This document shows positions 8,070-15,417 of a stretch of 34,608 bases of DNA, one piece after another (position 1 is the stretch's first letter; every line of letters starts with the position of its first letter). The notes under the pieces are model-generated. The model made no database searches. It saw only the letters and a list, made by a program, of their open reading frames with translations, and was not told the DNA's origin. The stretch covers positions 1 to 34,608 of the forward strand of contig JAVBLJ010000025.1 of the NCBI GenBank assembly GCA_031553615.1. Reading direction: 5' to 3'. The translations under genes and the position numbers were made by a program. Origin of the DNA: WQXF01 sp031553615 (GTDB taxonomy: Bacteria; Bacillota; Clostridia; Christensenellales; Aristaeellaceae).

Positions 8070-9380
8070 ATGTCCATTCACACCAAGATAAAGCCCCCCA
8101 CCAACGCCGCGCTGCGCGCCCGGATCGATGCTTTGGGTGCGCCGGATGCGCCGCCTTTGCTGGCGCAATGGGCACTTTCTACCGCGGAACAGGCATTGCG
8201 TTTGGCGGGCATCGCCCCCCTCGATCACCCCGACATTCTGACGGGAATAAACGCGCTGCTCGCTTGGCAAAGAGGGGATGCAGACCTGCCCGACATGCGC
8301 GAGATTGGCTTTCGGATTCTGGCGCTTGCGCGCACCGATGAAAGCCCGCTGCGTGCCGCCGCCCTTCGGGCGGCTGGGTATGCGGTGTGTAGCGGCGCGC
8401 ACAGTGGGCATGCGGCAAACGTATCCCGCTATGCGCTGGAAGCAGTTCGGCTGCTGCATCCAGGTGACCGGCAGGCACACGCCGACGAAAGGCTGCGGCA
8501 ATGGGCATCGCTATCGGAGCCCTGCGCACCGGAGCGGCCGCGCTTTTCCCCCAAGACGCTCTACCTTTCCGATTTGGACGGCACCCTGCTCAACCCTAGC
8601 GCGCAGCTCTCCGCCAGCTCCCGCGAGAAGCTCAACGCACTGATAGAGCAAGGCCTGCGCTTCTCAATCGCCACCGCACGCACTGGAGCCACCGCGCTGC
8701 GCATCCTCGATGGGCTGCAGCTGAACGAGCCCGTCGCGCTCATGAACGGCGTGATGATCTATGATGCGTCCCATGGGCGCTACCTGGACGTGCGCTACTT
8801 AACCGCCGAGGCGGTGGCGCAGGTGATCGCCGCGCTCGCCGAGCTGGGGTTGACCGGGCTGATGTACGAGCTCAAGGATGGCCAGCTTGCGACCTACTAC
8901 GAATCCCTGGATTCCAAGCCGTTGCGCGACTTCGTGGAGGAACGCCGTCGGGTGTTTGGCAAGCGTTTCGAGCAGATCGATCGCTTTGCCGAGGCGCAGC
9001 CGGAACACGTCATCTACTTCGCAATGCTGGACACGCAGGAGCGGCTCGCCCCGCTGCGCGACCGACTGGCCGATTGCCCCGACCTAGGCTTGGTGCTTTA
9101 CAAGGACAACTATTCGACCGACCTTTGGTACCTGGAGATTTTCAGCGCACGCGCTTCCAAGCGCGAGGCCGCGCTGGCCCTCAAGGAGCTGGGCGGATTC
9201 GATCGGGTGGTCGGCTTTGGCGATAACCTGAACGATTTGCCGCTGTTCGAGGCCTGCGATTACCGGCTGGCGGTGGGCAACGCGCACCCTACAGTGCGGG
9301 CAGCGGCGGACGAGGTGATCGGCTCGAATGCCGAGGATGGCGTGGCTCGCTGGATTGACGCGCAGGAAAATCCGTTATAA
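8070..9380 (+). CDS. Imm-5-like domain fused to Cof-type HAD phosphatase
   Basis: The 436-residue protein has two parts. Residues about 28-145 are all-helical and resemble Imm-5-like putative immunity domains, with the typical AARAAGYAV...GAHSGHAANVSRYALEAV pattern. Residues 163-436 form a Cof-type (class IIB) HAD hydrolase: DLDGT at 168-172 (nucleophile Asp168, acid/base Asp170), Thr202 in SIATART, Lys364 and GDNLND with Asp385 and Asp389. A C2 cap lies between the second and third motifs. Relatives dephosphorylate sugar phosphates, FMN or pyridoxal phosphate; the substrate here is unknown. The ATG at 8070 follows aaggagag and a good promoter. Earlier in-frame codons overlap the foldase gene and are excluded. 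The HAD assignment is secure; the N-terminal assignment rests on pattern memory. Confidence 0.82.
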   Translation: MSIHTKIKPPTNAALRARIDALGAPDAPPLLAQWALSTAEQALRLAGIAPLDHPDILTGINALLAWQRGDADLPDMREIGFRILALARTDESPLRAAALRAAGYAVCSGAHSGHAANVSRYALEAVRLLHPGDRQAHADERLRQWASLSEPCAPERPRFSPKTLYLSDLDGTLLNPSAQLSASSREKLNALIEQGLRFSIATARTGATALRILDGLQLNEPVALMNGVMIYDASHGRYLDVRYLTAEAVAQVIAALAELGLTGLMYELKDGQLATYYESLDSKPLRDFVEERRRVFGKRFEQIDRFAEAQPEHVIYFAMLDTQERLAPLRDRLADCPDLGLVLYKDNYSTDLWYLEIFSARASKREAALALKELGGFDRVVGFGDNLNDLPLFEACDYRLAVGNAHPTVRAAADEVIGSNAEDGVARWIDAQENPL

Positions 9381-9415
9381 CACACAAACAAAACACGCGA
9401 AGGGGTTGATTCCGC

Positions 9416-10147
9416 ATGCTGGAGACACCGCAGGAATATGCCGCCACATTGGAGGGGCCCGGGGCCTCCTGGTTTCAAGAATTTTTCGATTATATGCGCG
9501 AAAAGCACGCGGGCATCGAGCCGATCATGTTTCGGCAGCGCCCCATGTTCCGCGTGGGCAAAAGCTACGTCATGTTCACCGTGGCCAAGGACCATTTTTC
9601 GCTGCACACCCTGAACTTTGAGCTGATCGAAGAGCTCAAGTCCAAGCTACCTCGCGCCGGATTCGGCAAGGGCTGCGCGAACATCAAATTTGCCGACGAA
9701 GCGGCCAAGCCGGTGCTCAAGGCCCTGGTGGACGAGGTTGTGCGGCTGAACACGCTGGAGAATCCCCCGCCAGTGGATGTCGCGCCCGAGCTGCCCTACG
9801 AGCAGCGCTTGGCCAACGCGTTTGCGGGCAGGAAGGCTAAGTGGATTCCGCTCTATCAGGCGCTTCTCGATTCCGCCAAAGCCCATCTGCCCGGGTTCGT
9901 GGAATATTTCCCTGCCGCGGGCGTGCTCTGGAAGCACCCCACCACCTTCGCACAGCTCGACAGCACCACCGGTGCGCTGCGCGTGAGCCTTTACCTGGAG
10001 TCACCGCGCGCCGAGCTCGGGGCGATCCGCATCGAGCAGCTTTCGAAGCGGCGCGCATTGCACACGCTGGAGCTGACCGGCCCGGAAGGGATCGAGGCAT
10101 TGCTCAACACCCTTTCGGAATCGTATGCGCTGACCAGCAAGCCGTGA
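9416..10147 (+). CDS. DUF1801-DUF5655 two-domain protein (YdhG-like)
   Basis: The 243-residue cytoplasmic protein begins with a DUF1801 (YdhG/Fra-like) domain at about residues 30-115. This is recognisable from the RQRPMFRVGKSYVMFTVAKDHFSLHTL core and the GFGKGCANIKF strand. A DUF5655-like domain at about 130-235 follows, with FAGRKAKWIPLYQALLDS. Some DUF1801 proteins are described as intracellular iron chaperones, but most have no assigned role and I infer none here. The ATG at 9416 has gaagggg upstream. It follows the HAD fusion gene after 35 bp, so the two may be co-transcribed. Confidence 0.7.
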   Translation: MLETPQEYAATLEGPGASWFQEFFDYMREKHAGIEPIMFRQRPMFRVGKSYVMFTVAKDHFSLHTLNFELIEELKSKLPRAGFGKGCANIKFADEAAKPVLKALVDEVVRLNTLENPPPVDVAPELPYEQRLANAFAGRKAKWIPLYQALLDSAKAHLPGFVEYFPAAGVLWKHPTTFAQLDSTTGALRVSLYLESPRAELGAIRIEQLSKRRALHTLELTGPEGIEALLNTLSESYALTSKP

Positions 10148-10197
10148 CCGCCTCAATATTCCTTATAGATCAATCATTATTCAAGGAGGAAACCCAC

Positions 10198-10758
10198 ATG
10201 ACCAACGAAACGCTGGAGATCATCAAACGCCGCCGCAGCATACGCGCCTTCAAGCCCGATCCGGTGCCGGATGAGCTGCTGCAGGCCGTGGTGGAAGCCG
10301 GGCTCTATGCGCCCAACGCGGGCGATCAAGCGTGGCACTTCACCGTGGTACAAAACCCCGGTATTCTTGGGCGGCTCGAGCTGCTTGCCAAGCAAGCCGC
10401 CTCGGTCAGTCCCCTGCCCTGGCTGGCCGCGTTGGGCAAGGATGAACACTTCCACTGCCTGTACGGCGCGCCGGCATTGATTCTGGTCTCGTGCGATGAG
10501 AAGTGCGTCGCGCCCGAGACCGATACCGCCGCCGCCACGCAAAACCTGCTCATCGCCGCCGAGTCGCTGGATTTGGGCGCATGCTGGGGCTACTTCGTGA
10601 CTCAGGCCTTCCACAACGTGCAGGCCCATGAGCTGCGCAAGGCCTTCAGCATACCGGAGGGCTACAAGGTCTACACCTCGGTGGCGCTGGGCTACCGGGC
10701 GGAGGATATCCCGGACGCGCCGCCCCGCAAGCCCGGGCTGGTCACCTTCATCCAGTGA
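10198..10758 (+). CDS. Nitroreductase family FMN oxidoreductase
   Basis: The 186-residue protein has the nitroreductase fold markers: the FMN-phosphate-binding RRRSIRAF segment near residues 11-18, APNAGDQAWHFTVV near 38-51, and the C-terminal YTSVALGYRAE segment that closes the FMN site. Members are dimers that use NAD(P)H to reduce nitro-compounds, quinones or other acceptors; the physiological substrate is unknown. The ATG at 10198 has a strong aaggagg 8 nt upstream. It is followed directly by a strong terminator. Confidence 0.88.
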   Translation: MTNETLEIIKRRRSIRAFKPDPVPDELLQAVVEAGLYAPNAGDQAWHFTVVQNPGILGRLELLAKQAASVSPLPWLAALGKDEHFHCLYGAPALILVSCDEKCVAPETDTAAATQNLLIAAESLDLGACWGYFVTQAFHNVQAHELRKAFSIPEGYKVYTSVALGYRAEDIPDAPPRKPGLVTFIQ

Positions 10759-10769
10759 TTTGCCAGTCG

Positions 10770-10813
10770 CCGTGCCCATCGCATTCCGTCGATGCGAGGG
10801 GCACGGTTTTTTT
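10770..10813 (+). terminator. Intrinsic terminator after the nitroreductase gene
   Basis: The outer stem ccgtgccc (10770-10777) pairs with gggcacgg (10799-10806), and an inner stem tcgcat pairs with atgcga (10792-10797) beyond one A/G mismatch. Seven T residues follow. Confidence 0.93.
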
Positions 10814-10833
10814 GATATTTGCCGCGCATTCTG

Positions 10834-10862
10834 TTGACATTTTGCTCTATCTGCTATATGAT
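10834..10862 (+). promoter_or_regulatory. Consensus sigma-A promoter of the gntR-DUF1648 operon
   Basis: A perfect TTGACA (10834-10839) and TATGAT (10857-10862) are spaced by 17 bp. The start near 10869 lies inside the right arm of the operator. Confidence 0.88.
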
Positions 10863-10882
10863 ACATGTAGCAGATAGAGCAA
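10842..10882 (+). promoter_or_regulatory. Perfect 15-bp inverted-repeat operator
   Basis: Arm ttgctctatctgcta (10842-10856) is repeated exactly in inverted form at 10868-10882 around an 11-bp centre that contains the -10 box. The left arm fills the promoter spacer and the right arm covers the transcript start. Only the right arm would be transcribed, so this is a DNA operator rather than an RNA hairpin. Autorepression by the GntR protein encoded next is the simplest reading. Confidence 0.85.
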
Positions 10883-10894
10883 GGAGGGAATGTG

Positions 10895-11278
10895 ATGCTA
10901 ATCCGCATCGATTTCGAGAGCGAAACCCCCATCTATACACAGCTGCGCGATCAAATCGTCATCGGCATCGCGGAAGGCTCGCTGGAAAAGGATGAAGCGT
11001 TGCCCTCGGTGCGCCGCATGGCCGCCGATATCGGCATCCACGCGCATACCGTAAACAAAAGCTACGCCACGCTGCGCGACGAGGGCTACGTGGTGCTCGA
11101 CCGGCGCAGCGGCTGCCGCGTCCGCCCGGAGGCGCAGCGCGATACCCAGGATTTCCGCACCGCGCTGACACAAAAGCTGCTGCCGCTGGCCGCAGAAGCC
11201 GCCTGCCACGGATTGAACGGCGAAGAATTCGGGCAGCTTTGCAAGGAAGTATTCTTCGGCTTGGAGGGATCGAAGTGA
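10895..11278 (+). CDS. GntR family regulator, YtrA type
   Basis: The 127-residue protein has a GntR winged helix-turn-helix at about residues 8-75 (PIYTQLRDQIVIGIAEGSL, LPSVRRMAADIGIHAHTVNKSYATL). It has only a short C-terminal helical tail, the layout of the YtrA subfamily that usually regulates adjacent membrane protein genes. The ATG at 10895 is chosen because aggagg is 7 nt upstream; a GTG at 10892 is only 4 nt away. The stop codon overlaps the next start (GTGA), so the two proteins are translationally coupled. The inverted repeat over its promoter suggests that it represses its own operon. Confidence 0.9.
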   Translation: MLIRIDFESETPIYTQLRDQIVIGIAEGSLEKDEALPSVRRMAADIGIHAHTVNKSYATLRDEGYVVLDRRSGCRVRPEAQRDTQDFRTALTQKLLPLAAEAACHGLNGEEFGQLCKEVFFGLEGSK

Positions 11279-12471
11279 TCGATATGAACGGTCTTCAGGA
11301 TTCCGCGGGCATGCTGTTTGCCCTGAACCTCATCATCTTGCTGTTCGTCACGGCGTTCGTTTGCATGCTGCCCCTCATCACGCGCAAGACGCTGCTCTTC
11401 GGCGTGCGCGTGCCCGAGGCCGCCGCGCAGAGCCCGGAAGCGGCGCGTCTCAAGCGGCAGTACGTGGCCGCGGCGCTGATCGGCGGCGTAGCGGTCATCG
11501 GGCTGCTCATCGTGCAATACCTCACGCTTCCCCTGTGGAGCCTGCTGGCCTGCCTCTACTTCCCGCTGCTGCTCATGGCGGTACAGTATGGCGCGTTCAT
11601 CCCGCAATGGCGCAAAGCGCTGGCGCTCAAGGCCGAAAAAGGCTGGGCCACAACCGCCACCGCCACCGCCGAAACCCGCTCCGCCGTGGAGCGCGAGCGG
11701 CTCCTCAGCTTCCCCAAGGGCTGGTATGCCCTCAGCGCGGTGCTCTGCCTGATTCTGGTGGCGATATCCCTATCGCTGTACCCCTCGCTGCCCGAACGCA
11801 TCGTAACCCACTGGAATGCCTCCATGCAGCCCGATGCCTGGAGCGATAAGAGCCTGCTCAGCGTGCTGATGATGCCGCTGATCATGCTGGGCATGGTACT
11901 GCTGATGATGATTTCCAACATCAGCATCTACCGCATGAAACTGCAGGTGGATGCGGAAAACCCCGCGCTTTCCTACGCGCAGCACCGCATCTATCGGCGC
12001 ATGATGAGCCGCGCGCTGGGCCTCGTCACCTTCGCGCTCACGCTGTTCCTAGCTTACCTGCAGCTGGTCTCGCTCGAGGTGCTTCCCGCCAGCGCCCCCG
12101 CCATGATGGTGCTCACCTGCGTGCTGATCGTGCTCTGTTGCGTGCCGTTCGTGTATATCAGCATCAAGGCCGGGCAGAGCGGCTGCAAGCTAAAACCCGA
12201 GGTGTTGGAGCAGGATATTCACGCTTCGCAGAGCGGCACGGTGGTCACGCGGCCCGTGCACCCCGGCCGGGGCGATGACCGGTTCTGGAAGCTCGGCCTG
12301 TTCTACTACAACCCCGATGATCCCGCCATTCTGATCGAGGACCGTTTCGGCACGAACGGCGGCATGAACTACGCGCATCCGGTGGCCAAGATCGCAGCCA
12401 TCGCGTTGGGGCTGCTAATCCTTGCAGTCTACGTGGGCGTTACGGCGATGTTCTTCCGTTACTTGGCCTAA
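11275..12471 (+). CDS. DUF1648/DUF5808 multi-pass membrane protein
   Basis: The 398-residue protein has about eight hydrophobic segments. A DUF1648 motif lies near residues 175-190 (YPSLPERIVTHWNASMQPDAW), and a DUF5808-like C-terminal stretch (FWKLGLFYYNPDDPAILIEDRFG) is visible. In Firmicutes such proteins are commonly paired with YtrA-type GntR regulators; SdpI, a relative with DUF1648, gives immunity to a killing peptide. Whether this one senses or protects against envelope-active compounds is inference. The start is the GTG at 11275, which overlaps the gntR stop and has ggagg 7 nt upstream. Confidence 0.82.
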   Translation: MIDMNGLQDSAGMLFALNLIILLFVTAFVCMLPLITRKTLLFGVRVPEAAAQSPEAARLKRQYVAAALIGGVAVIGLLIVQYLTLPLWSLLACLYFPLLLMAVQYGAFIPQWRKALALKAEKGWATTATATAETRSAVERERLLSFPKGWYALSAVLCLILVAISLSLYPSLPERIVTHWNASMQPDAWSDKSLLSVLMMPLIMLGMVLLMMISNISIYRMKLQVDAENPALSYAQHRIYRRMMSRALGLVTFALTLFLAYLQLVSLEVLPASAPAMMVLTCVLIVLCCVPFVYISIKAGQSGCKLKPEVLEQDIHASQSGTVVTRPVHPGRGDDRFWKLGLFYYNPDDPAILIEDRFGTNGGMNYAHPVAKIAAIALGLLILAVYVGVTAMFFRYLA

Positions 12472-12493
12472 TCTCCGCACCCGCACGTGCCTG

Positions 12494-12522
12494 TTGCCCA
12501 AATGCCCTGTTGATGCTATACT
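12494..12522 (+). promoter_or_regulatory. Sigma-A promoter for the VOC-protein gene
   Basis: TTGCCC (12494-12499) and TATACT (12517-12522) have a 17-bp spacer, about 50 bp before the start codon at 12573. Confidence 0.7.
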
Positions 12523-12572
12523 CTTCCCGCAAGCCCGCCGGAAAGGCGGCAAGGAAGATGGAGGGAACCCAT

Positions 12573-12998
12573 ATGTCTTTCGACGTGTTTATCAACTTCG
12601 ATGGCAACTGCAGGGAAGCGCTGGATTTCTACTCGAAGGCGTTCCAAAGCCCGATCGTGGACCTCATGACCTACGGCGATGCGCCGCCCTCGCCCGATTT
12701 CGAGGTGGCGGAATCCGACAAGAACCTGGTGATGTACGCCGCCATCGAGGTCGCAGGCGGCACCCCCATGTTCTGCGATGTGCCCTCCGGCATGCCGCTG
12801 ATCAAGGGTAACACCGTCTCCCCCACCCTGGGCATCGAGGACATCGCCGAGATCGACCGCATCTTCGCAGCCCTGGCCGAGGGCGGCACCATCGACGCAC
12901 CGCTTGCAAAGACATTCTGGAGCGCGTATTACGGCATGGTGACCGACAAGCACGGAATTACCTGGCAGCTCACCGCGACCTGCGAAATGGAGCCCTGA
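12573..12998 (+). CDS. PhnB-like VOC (glyoxalase/bleomycin-resistance fold) protein
   Basis: The 141-residue protein follows the PhnB/3-demethylubiquinone-methyltransferase-like branch of the vicinal oxygen chelate fold. It opens with FINFDGNCREALDFYSKAF and closes with FWSAYYGMVTDKHGITWQLT, the usual N- and C-terminal signatures. Members are dimers of paired beta-alpha-beta modules; the metal site is often degenerate in this branch and no reaction can be assigned. The ATG at 12573 follows ggaggg. The gene is a single transcription unit that converges on hflX. Confidence 0.88.
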   Translation: MSFDVFINFDGNCREALDFYSKAFQSPIVDLMTYGDAPPSPDFEVAESDKNLVMYAAIEVAGGTPMFCDVPSGMPLIKGNTVSPTLGIEDIAEIDRIFAALAEGGTIDAPLAKTFWSAYYGMVTDKHGITWQLTATCEMEP

Positions 12999-13043
12999 GC
13001 GCCTCCTGTGGGGTTCGCGGACTCGGAGCAGCCGAGACGGAAG

Positions 13044-13108
13044 CCGAAAAAAACAAAAAGACACCAGCCGGTGCAGGCGTTTGCTCGCCTCCCTTGGCTG
13101 GTGTCTTT
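13044..13108 (-). terminator. Terminator of the iscR-iscS-iscU-hflX run
   Basis: The 13-bp perfect arms aaagacaccagcc (13057-13069) and ggctggtgtcttt (13096-13108) enclose a second small stem aggcg/cgcct. Read on the minus strand, the hairpin is followed by a T-rich tract (the A-rich 13044-13056 on plus). On the plus strand the tract is short, so termination of the VOC gene from the other side would be weaker. Confidence 0.88.
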
Positions 13109-13135
13109 GTATGGGCGTGGGTCGGCGGGTTCAGG

Positions 13136-14944
13136 TTACGCCTCGGTGGGCAAAGGGCGCAGCGCCGATGCGCCGAGCCGCTGGAGCAGCCGATCGCGCA
13201 GCGCCTCATCCAGCAGGGCGACGATGCGGGTGCCGCCCTCCTCGTAATCCTCGCTGATCACCCGGCCACTGTCGTGCAGTTGCGAAAGCACGCTGCCCTG
13301 CGCGTAGGGAACCAGTAGGCAGGTGGGGCGACGCAGCGTGCACAGGTGATCGATGATGGCCTGCAGCAGCGCGTCGACCCCCTCGCCGACGGTGGCGCTG
13401 ATGGCCACCGCTCCCGGCCAAAGCATCGCGATCTCGTGATCCTGACCCGGCACACACAGGTCGCGCTTGTTTAGCGCCTCGATGCGCGGCTTGCCCGCCG
13501 CGTTCAGCGTGCCCAGCACCTCATCGACCACCGCGTGCTGGCGGGTGAGCTCGGGCGAAGATGCGTCCGATACCACGATGAGCAGATCGGCCAGCATGGC
13601 CTCCTCCAGCGTGGAATGGAAGGCCTTCACCAGGGTGTGGGGCAGCTTGTTGATAAAGCCTACGGTATCGACCAGCAAAAACTCGCCGCCCTGGGGCAGG
13701 CAGACGTTGCGGGTCACCGGGTCGAGGGTGGCAAAAAGCTTATCCTCGGCCAGCACCCCCGCGCCGCTGATGCGGTTTAGCAGGGTGGATTTGCCCGCGT
13801 TGGTATAACCCACCAGCGCCACCACCGGAATCTCGTTGCGCTGGCGGCGGGCACGGCGCACGTCGCGCTGCTTGCTCAGCTCCTCCAGCTCGTGCTGCAA
13901 ATCGGCGATGCGCTTGCGAATGCGGCGGCGATCCAGCTCCAGCTTGGTTTCGCCGGGGCCGCGCGAGCGCAGGCCCGAACCGGAGCCGATGCGGGAAAGC
14001 ACCAGACCGTAGCCAATGAGGCGCGGCAGCTGGTAGTTGAGCTGCGCGAGCTCCACCTGCAGCCGCCCCTCGCGGGATTGGGCGCGCTGCGCGAAGATGG
14101 CCAGAATGAGCACCGTACGGTCGACCACCTCGGCGCCGCCCATCATCTCCTCGAGATTGCGGGTCTGCGCGCCGGTAAGCTCCGCGTCGAATATCACCAT
14201 GGTCGCGTCCATGCCCTGACAGGCCAGCGCCAGCTCTTCCGCCTTCCCGCTGCCGATGTAGGTTGCGCCATCCGGCTTTTCGCGCTTTTGCAGCATGCGA
14301 CCGATCACCTGGATGCCCGCCGTGTCGGCCAGGCGCGCCAGCTCATCGAGGGAGGCTTCGCTCTCCACGCCCACCAACACGGCGCGTTGAGCGGCTTCAT
14401 CCTGGGTGGTGGCTTCCTCGCCCGCCATCACGCGCTGTTCGCTGTTCATGATCTCGCGCATCCACTCCTCTTGCGGAATGCGCGAAGGCTTCACTGGCTC
14501 CATCACGATGGGCTGCGGCACGCCAGCCACCCGCTCACCAAGAAATGCGGCCTGCACGCCGGTGGCGCGACCCTCCAGCACGCCGATGGCCGCCATGGCA
14601 TCGAAGCGCAGCGTCTTTAGCGCGTTGAGGTCCACATCCGAAAGGTATGGGCTTCCGCCCGGATGCGTGTGCACGCAGCGCACCATGGCGAGGCGTTGCA
14701 GGTTGCGGCGCTGATGCTTATCGGTCAGCGGAACGCTTTCCAGCCCACCGATGGTGACGTCGATCACCTCGCCGCCGCGCGAGATGTACACCGAGATTTC
14801 CCGGTTGATCGCCGAGCTGATCTCGGCCAGCATCCGCATGAGATCGGGCGGAAGGAATACGTCCTCCGGCACCTCCAGCTCATACAGCGTATCGAGCAAA
14901 TCCAGCGTGGACTTGCGAATTCCCTCTACGTTTCCGTGTACCAT
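13136..14944 (-). CDS. hflX: GTPase HflX with JAMM-like N-terminal extension
   Basis: The 602-residue ribosome-associated GTPase is the HflX type that splits or rescues stalled ribosomes. The HflX glycine-rich nucleotide-binding region is at about 190-370, with an SRGPGETKLELDRRRIRKRI segment. The G domain follows: G1 GYTNAGKST at 379-387, G3 DTVGF at 426-430, G4 NKRD at 492-495. The first 160 residues are an extension absent from E. coli HflX but, from memory, usual in Clostridia. This extension contains His92-x-His94 and, seven residues on, Ser102-x-x-Asp105, matching the JAMM/MPN metalloprotease pattern. The ATG at 14944 has aggggag upstream. It is last in a same-strand run after iscU. Confidence 0.93.
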   Translation of the reverse strand: MVHGNVEGIRKSTLDLLDTLYELEVPEDVFLPPDLMRMLAEISSAINREISVYISRGGEVIDVTIGGLESVPLTDKHQRRNLQRLAMVRCVHTHPGGSPYLSDVDLNALKTLRFDAMAAIGVLEGRATGVQAAFLGERVAGVPQPIVMEPVKPSRIPQEEWMREIMNSEQRVMAGEEATTQDEAAQRAVLVGVESEASLDELARLADTAGIQVIGRMLQKREKPDGATYIGSGKAEELALACQGMDATMVIFDAELTGAQTRNLEEMMGGAEVVDRTVLILAIFAQRAQSREGRLQVELAQLNYQLPRLIGYGLVLSRIGSGSGLRSRGPGETKLELDRRRIRKRIADLQHELEELSKQRDVRRARRQRNEIPVVALVGYTNAGKSTLLNRISGAGVLAEDKLFATLDPVTRNVCLPQGGEFLLVDTVGFINKLPHTLVKAFHSTLEEAMLADLLIVVSDASSPELTRQHAVVDEVLGTLNAAGKPRIEALNKRDLCVPGQDHEIAMLWPGAVAISATVGEGVDALLQAIIDHLCTLRRPTCLLVPYAQGSVLSQLHDSGRVISEDYEEGGTRIVALLDEALRDRLLQRLGASALRPLPTEA

Positions 14945-14964
14945 ATACAGCTCCCCTTTCTTTC

Positions 14965-15011
14965 GAACCGGGGAGGAATGCCGCCGCGACGCGGGGCCCC
15001 TTTACCGGTTC
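14965..15011 (-). other. Intercistronic stem-loop between iscU and hflX
   Basis: Arms gaaccgg (14965-14971) and ccggttc (15005-15011) enclose a smaller ccgc/gcgg hairpin. There is no T tract, so it is more likely an RNA-processing or stability element than a terminator. Weak call. Confidence 0.35.
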
Positions 15012-15013
15012 CG

Positions 15014-15394
15014 TCAGGCGGACTGCGAAGGATGCTTCTGCATGTAGTCCTCAATCGCCGCTTTGATGGCTTCCTCGGCCAGCAGCGAGCAGTGCATCTT
15101 CACTTCGGGCAGGCCCCCCAGGGCCTCCGCGACCGCTTTGTTGGTCAATGTGAGCGCTTCCTCCAGCGTTTTACCCATCACCATTTCGGTGGCCATGCTG
15201 GAGGTAGCGATGGCTGCGCCGCAGCCGAAGGTCTTGAACTTCACATCGGTGATCACGCCGCCATCCACCTTGATGTACATGCGCATGATGTCGCCGCACT
15301 TGGCATTGCCCACCGTGCCCTCGCCGTCGGCATTCTCGATTTCGCCCACGTTGCGCGGGTTGGTGAAGTGATCCATTACCTGTTCACTGTACAT
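15014..15394 (-). CDS. iscU: Iron-sulfur cluster scaffold IscU/NifU-N
   Basis: The 126-residue scaffold protein receives sulfur from the adjacent cysteine desulfurase and assembles [2Fe-2S]/[4Fe-4S] clusters. All three cluster cysteines are present: Cys33 in NAKCGD (with Asp35), Cys58 in TFGCGA and Cys102 in MHCSLLAEEA. The length is that of a stand-alone IscU-type NifU N-terminal domain. The ATG at 15394 follows aaggagggg. It is 23 bp downstream of the iscS stop, an operon arrangement typical of Clostridia without hscBA or fdx. Confidence 0.95.
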   Translation of the reverse strand: MYSEQVMDHFTNPRNVGEIENADGEGTVGNAKCGDIMRMYIKVDGGVITDVKFKTFGCGAAIATSSMATEMVMGKTLEEALTLTNKAVAEALGGLPEVKMHCSLLAEEAIKAAIEDYMQKHPSQSA

Positions 15395-15417
15395 GGTATT
15401 CCCCTCCTTGCCGTCGG

